A stretch of 8,679 nucleotides of DNA from Candidatus Zixiibacteriota bacterium (GTDB lineage: Bacteria; Zixibacteria; MSB-5A5; GN15; FEB-12): contig JACZYS010000105.1 in NCBI GenBank assembly GCA_022570975.1, positions 1 to 8,679 on the forward strand, written 5' to 3'. A program made the position numbers and the translations under genes. This document shows positions 7,021-8,679 of the stretch, in pieces (position 1 is the stretch's first letter; every line of letters begins with the position of its first letter). Below the pieces are notes generated by a model. It was not told where the DNA came from, did no database searches, and was given only the letters and a program-made list of their open reading frames with translations.

Positions 7021-7809
7021 CTAGGCCTTCCCCATCAGGTGAAACATTTGATCAAGTTCGCCGTCCAAAAATGATATTCCCTTGCTTAAGACATAACTGA
7101 AAGCCGGCAACGACATCGCCATGACTATCAAACCCATGGCTATCTTGACCGGAAATCCGACAAAGAAAACGTTCATGGTCGGCATTGTCTTGGCTATTGT
7201 GCCCAGTGCTACGTCTGTTAGGAAAAGGGTTATTAAAACCGGAGCGGCAATTTTGAGCGCCAGAATGAATACATAGGTTGTGTACTTAATTATCAGTTCA
7301 CCTACGGTTCCATCAAATTCAACACTGCCGGCAGGAATGACCAGGTAACTGTCTGCAAAAGCAGAGATCATCATATGATGACCGTCAATACTCAAAAATA
7401 TTAGAGTGGCCATCAAAAACCAGAATCTACCCATAACCGATACCTGGTCTCCCGCGTTGGGGTCAAATTCAGCAGCCAAGGCCAGACCGACCTGGTATCC
7501 AATTATAGCGCCGGCTGTCTGAGCCGCATAAAATATCAGAAGAAAAAAGAGTGAGATTATTGCGCCAACTAAGATCTCTTTTAGTGCCGCTCCGGCTAAT
7601 TCCCAGATTGAGCTAAATGGGGCAATTGTTACTTCACCAAAAGTTGAGGCAATCATTCCTGATAAGAGAATCATTAAACCAATCTTGAGCATTTTGGGAA
7701 TTGAGCGGTGGCCGATTATTGGAGCAAAAGCAAACATGCCTGAAGCCCGGAAAATAACCAGTAGAAAAGTCTGAATCTTTTCCCCACTAAAATTTATAAA
7801 CTCAAACAA
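7021..7809 (-). CDS. fliR: FliR, flagellar export gate membrane protein
   Basis: This 262-residue integral membrane protein has the usual FliR length and about six hydrophobic segments. With FliP and FliQ, FliR builds the helical export gate at the centre of the basal body. Family-typical stretches include FRASGMFAFAPIIGHRSIPK (20-39), GYQVGLALAAEFDPNAGDQV around 104-123, and GFPVKIAMGLIVMA near 218-231. The start is TTG at 7809: a strong AAGGAAGG (7817-7824) sits seven bases upstream, an in-frame TAA lies shortly before, and no ATG lies between. It is the first gene of this operon segment. FliP and FliQ, usually just upstream of FliR, are absent, so they must lie elsewhere in the genome. Confidence 0.97.
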   Translation of the reverse strand: MFEFINFSGEKIQTFLLVIFRASGMFAFAPIIGHRSIPKMLKIGLMILLSGMIASTFGEVTIAPFSSIWELAGAALKEILVGAIISLFFLLIFYAAQTAGAIIGYQVGLALAAEFDPNAGDQVSVMGRFWFLMATLIFLSIDGHHMMISAFADSYLVIPAGSVEFDGTVGELIIKYTTYVFILALKIAAPVLITLFLTDVALGTIAKTMPTMNVFFVGFPVKIAMGLIVMAMSLPAFSYVLSKGISFLDGELDQMFHLMGKA

Positions 7810-7816
7810 TCTTAAT

Positions 7817-7824
7817 CCTTCCTT
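7817..7824 (-). promoter_or_regulatory. Ribosome binding site that fixes the TTG start of fliR
   Basis: AAGGAAGG on the coding strand lies seven bases before TTG at 7809. The same frame has a TAA just upstream and no ATG, so this site decides the start. Confidence 0.8.
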
Positions 7825-7844
7825 CTTAAAGTCATATTATTTAA

Positions 7845-7861
7845 ATCAAATCCTGTGCCAG
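7845..7861 (-). promoter_or_regulatory. Candidate sigma-54 promoter for the fliR operon
   Basis: On the minus strand the sequence CTGGCACAGGATTTGAT aligns with the -24/-12 consensus TGGCACGNNNNTTGCW. The -24 half TGGCAC is perfect and the spacing is exact; the -12 half reads TTGAT instead of TTGCT. Transcription would start near 7833, leaving a leader of about 24 bases that carries the fliR ribosome site. Many Gram-negative flagellar hierarchies put export genes under sigma-54. The changed -12 C makes this tentative. Confidence 0.4.
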
Positions 7862-7995
7862 ATTAACGGTGTTTGATTCGCATTGTTATCTAATTGAACA
7901 ACAAAGAGTTGCGGATAAATGGAGAAGGTTTTGAGATTGCTTGGCAGAGAATTGTGGAAAAATTTACCAGTTGTGGTGGAAAATCATTCAATTTG

Positions 7996-8034
7996 GGCTG
8001 TTTTTATACAGCCTCATTACCTCACAAAAGTGAG
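7996..8034. repeat. Two adjacent short hairpins
   Basis: GGCTGT (7996-8001) pairs with ACAGCC (8008-8013) across a six-base loop, and CTCAC (8021-8025) pairs with GTGAG (8030-8034) across AAAA. Both stems are perfect. There is no T tract after either, so they do not look like terminators. Confidence 0.6.
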
Positions 8035-8041
8035 TCGTAGA

Positions 8042-8062
8042 GCAGGAACCTCGCGATCCTGC
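8042..8062. repeat. REP-like palindrome, GCAGGA...TCCTGC
   Basis: A perfect six-base stem, GCAGGA (8042-8047) and TCCTGC (8057-8062), encloses ACCTCGCGA. Read on the minus strand it has the form GGCAG...CGAGG...CTGC, the same pattern as the palindrome at 8284-8303, which suggests related dispersed elements. Confidence 0.6.
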
Positions 8063-8098
8063 CATTTGAATTTGGACAAAATATCACTCTGCATAAAG

Positions 8099-8134
8099 CA
8101 GGCGAAGCCTGTCAGTTCGAGCGGAGTCGAGAAC
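8099..8134. repeat. Tandem pair of REP-like palindromes
   Basis: CAGGC-GAA-GCCTG (8099-8111) is a perfect five-base hairpin. It is followed by GTTCGAGCGGAGTCGAGAAC (8115-8134), an imperfect palindrome with GTTC/GAAC ends. The latter resembles the intergenic repeat of the TTCGAGCGNAGYSGAGAA type that I recall from many bacterial genomes; that recall is from memory, not a search. Confidence 0.6.
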
Positions 8135-8149
8135 CATTTTCAGTTGTTG

Positions 8150-8178
8150 TGGACAAATGAGAACTCATTTGATATAAT
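8150..8178 (+). promoter_or_regulatory. Near-consensus sigma-70 promoter
   Basis: TGGACA at 8150-8155 matches TTGACA at five of six bases, the spacer is 17 bases, and TATAAT at 8173-8178 is perfect. Transcription would start near 8184-8186 and run right towards the cytochrome-like gene, giving a leader of about 330 bases. No other gene lies between. Confidence 0.65.
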
Positions 8179-8211
8179 GCCTTATGAATACTGAAAGTGG
8201 TCACAATAATA

Positions 8212-8236
8212 CCCACCCCAAGGGGCGGGGCACCCG
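8212..8236. repeat. GC-rich inverted repeat in the leader
   Basis: CCCC-AA-GGGG (8216-8225) can alternatively pair with the next GGGG (8227-8230), and CGGG/CCCG (8226-8236) forms a second short stem. The block stands out in an AT-rich setting and lies about 30 bases after the predicted transcription start. Confidence 0.5.
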
Positions 8237-8261
8237 TGCTTAAGATAGATAAGGAGTTACA

Positions 8262-8339
8262 ATGGTTAAAGGAGAAATAAAGGGGCAGACGAGGGCGTCT
8301 GCCGCCCACGGAATAAGAAGAATCTCAAAACTACCGTGA
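8262..8339 (+). CDS. Possible 25-residue leader ORF
   Basis: AAGGAG five bases before ATG at 8262 gives a well-placed ribosome site. The frame codes for 25 residues, rich in Lys/Arg (MVKGEIKGQTRASAAHG, then IRRISKLP), ending in TGA at 8337-8339. It lies in the leader between the sigma-70 promoter and the cytochrome-like gene. Its middle is the palindrome at 8284-8303, so the peptide may be an accident of a repeat. No family is recognised. Confidence 0.2.
   Translation: MVKGEIKGQTRASAAHGIRRISKLP
8284..8303. repeat. Perfect 8-bp palindrome, GGCAGACG-AGGG-CGTCTGCC
   Basis: The stem is perfect with a four-base loop, and is flanked by GG on one side and GCCC on the other, which could lengthen it with one bulged G. 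No T tract follows on the plus strand. It looks like a REP-type element; together with the palindromes at 8042-8062 and 8099-8134 it forms a small cluster. Confidence 0.7.
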
Positions 8340-8361
8340 GTATTGGCATCGCTCAATATGG

Positions 8362-8483
8362 TTCTATTTGTATCCCAAGTTCCCCGCCATTCTTAATGGC
8401 TTCTTGAATATTGAAGTTCTTGCTAGATTAAGAGATTGCGGAACTCATGAAAATTCTATATGTATCTCAAGTTCTCAACCATT
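8362..8483 (+). repeat. Imperfect direct repeat, two 30-base copies 92 bases apart
   Basis: The copies at 8362-8391 and 8454-8483 match at 25 of 30 positions, sharing TTCTAT, TGTATC, CAAGTTC and CCATT without gaps. The first copy ends in a hairpin GCCATT-CTT-AATGGC (8386-8400); the second has lost it. They lie directly before the cytochrome-like gene and could be paired regulator sites or decayed remnants of a duplication. Confidence 0.6.
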
Positions 8484-8504
8484 AGTCAATAAATAGCTGG
8501 GAAT

Positions 8505-8511
8505 AAGGAGG
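8505..8511 (+). promoter_or_regulatory. Ribosome binding site of the cytochrome-like gene
   Basis: AAGGAGG is a full anti-Shine-Dalgarno match, five bases before ATG at 8517, and fixes the start of the gene that runs off the right edge. Confidence 0.85.
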
Positions 8512-8516
8512 AATAT

Positions 8517-8679
8517 ATGAAATCAAAAAGAATCTTTCTCACAAGTATTACTGTCGCGGCTGTGGTAGTCGCAAACTCTCTGGCTTATCCTCCCGCCGTC
8601 GGGATTTTGGGAAAGTCGGAGAACTGCCTTAGCTGCCATGTGGACAACGGCAGCTGGAAAGACGGGCCTGACCTCGTAA
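8517..8679 (+). CDS. Secreted c-type cytochrome-like protein, N-terminal part only
   Basis: ATG at 8517 opens a frame of 54 codons that continues past the right edge. The N-terminus is a clear signal peptide: basic start MKSKR, hydrophobic core (about residues 6-19), and a likely cleavage site after NSLA at 20-23. A haem c attachment motif CLSCH lies at 37-41, close to the mature N-terminus, so the product is probably exported and carries at least one covalently bound haem in the periplasm or on the cell surface. The number of haems and the family cannot be told from this fragment. It points away from the flagellar operon, and the region between holds its own promoter, so it is probably unrelated to flagellar assembly. 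A non-haem CxxCH protein is possible but less likely. Confidence 0.85.
   Translation, partial: MKSKRIFLTSITVAAVVVANSLAYPPAVGILGKSENCLSCHVDNGSWKDGPDLV

Larger units (their letters stand above)
7810..8516. other. Intergenic region between fliR and the cytochrome-like gene
   Basis: This stretch of about 700 bases has no convincing long gene. It separates two diverging genes and contains the sigma-54-like site next to fliR, at least seven short inverted repeats between 7996 and 8303, a near-consensus sigma-70 promoter facing right, a possible 25-codon reading frame, and a 92-base-spaced direct repeat just before the cytochrome gene. Longer open frames here (for example 7919-8194 on plus and 8112-8309 on minus) run through the palindromes and lack ribosome sites. 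Confidence 0.7.

Noticed and set aside
7883..7901. Operator-like inverted repeat TTGTT-N9-AACAA upstream of the fliR promoter
   Set aside because: The five-base AT-rich arms are expected by chance in this composition; there is no second copy to support it.
7919..8194. Open frame of 91 codons on the plus strand
   Set aside because: No ribosome site, runs through four palindromes and the sigma-70 promoter, and has no recognisable protein features.
8184..8243. 19-codon frame starting at the predicted transcription start (possible leaderless ORF)
   Set aside because: The ATG position is suggestive, but the frame is short, has no ribosome site, and its second half is the GC-rich repeat.
7996..8303. 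CRISPR array
   Set aside because: The palindromes differ in sequence and spacing, and there is no regular repeat-spacer pattern.
8112..8309. Open frame of 65 codons on the minus strand
   Set aside because: It is made largely of repeat palindromes read backwards and has no ribosome site.
8386..8411. Rho-independent terminator at the GCCATT/AATGGC hairpin
   Set aside because: The stem is AT-rich and short, and the following TTCTTG is not a real T tract.

Overview
The window holds the export-apparatus end of a flagellar operon, all on the minus strand, with the start of an unrelated c-type cytochrome gene diverging at the right edge. The operon reads from right to left: fliR, flhB, flhA, flhF, an flhG/MinD-type ATPase, a sigma-28 (FliA/SigD/WhiG-type) sigma factor, a small charged protein whose frame breaks at a run of seven A, and a SwrB/DUF6115-like membrane-anchored protein that runs off the left edge. 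Genes overlap or are separated by only 1 to 18 bases, so they are very probably co-transcribed and translationally coupled.

The organism is a motile bacterium with a moderately AT-rich flagellar locus. The order flhB-flhA-flhF-flhG-sigma is shared by Bacillota, Deltaproteobacteria-like lineages and several candidate phyla. A secreted CxxCH haem protein and a sigma-54-like site before fliR lean towards a Gram-negative, respiring lineage (for example a Zixibacteria/FCB or delta-type group), but I cannot fix the phylum from this window.

Layout: 1-535 SwrB-like gene (partial); 554-878 small charged gene with a probable frameshift; 892-1800 sigma-28; 1808-2677 flhG; 2670-3866 flhF; 3856-5943 flhA; 5945-7015 flhB; 7021-7809 fliR (TTG start); 7810-8516 a 700-base intergenic region with a sigma-54-like site facing fliR, a series of short GC-rich palindromes, a near-consensus sigma-70 promoter facing right, and a 92-base-spaced direct repeat; 8517-8679 the start of a secreted c-type cytochrome-like protein.

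FliR, FlhB and FlhA form the inner-membrane core of the flagellar type III secretion gate. FlhF and FlhG normally set flagellar position and number, and the sigma factor transcribes late flagellar genes. SwrB-type proteins promote assembly or activation of the export apparatus. The points most worth a second look are the A7 frameshift in the gene after the sigma factor, and a matched loss of key residues in the FlhF GTPase and in the FlhG motif that normally stimulates it.
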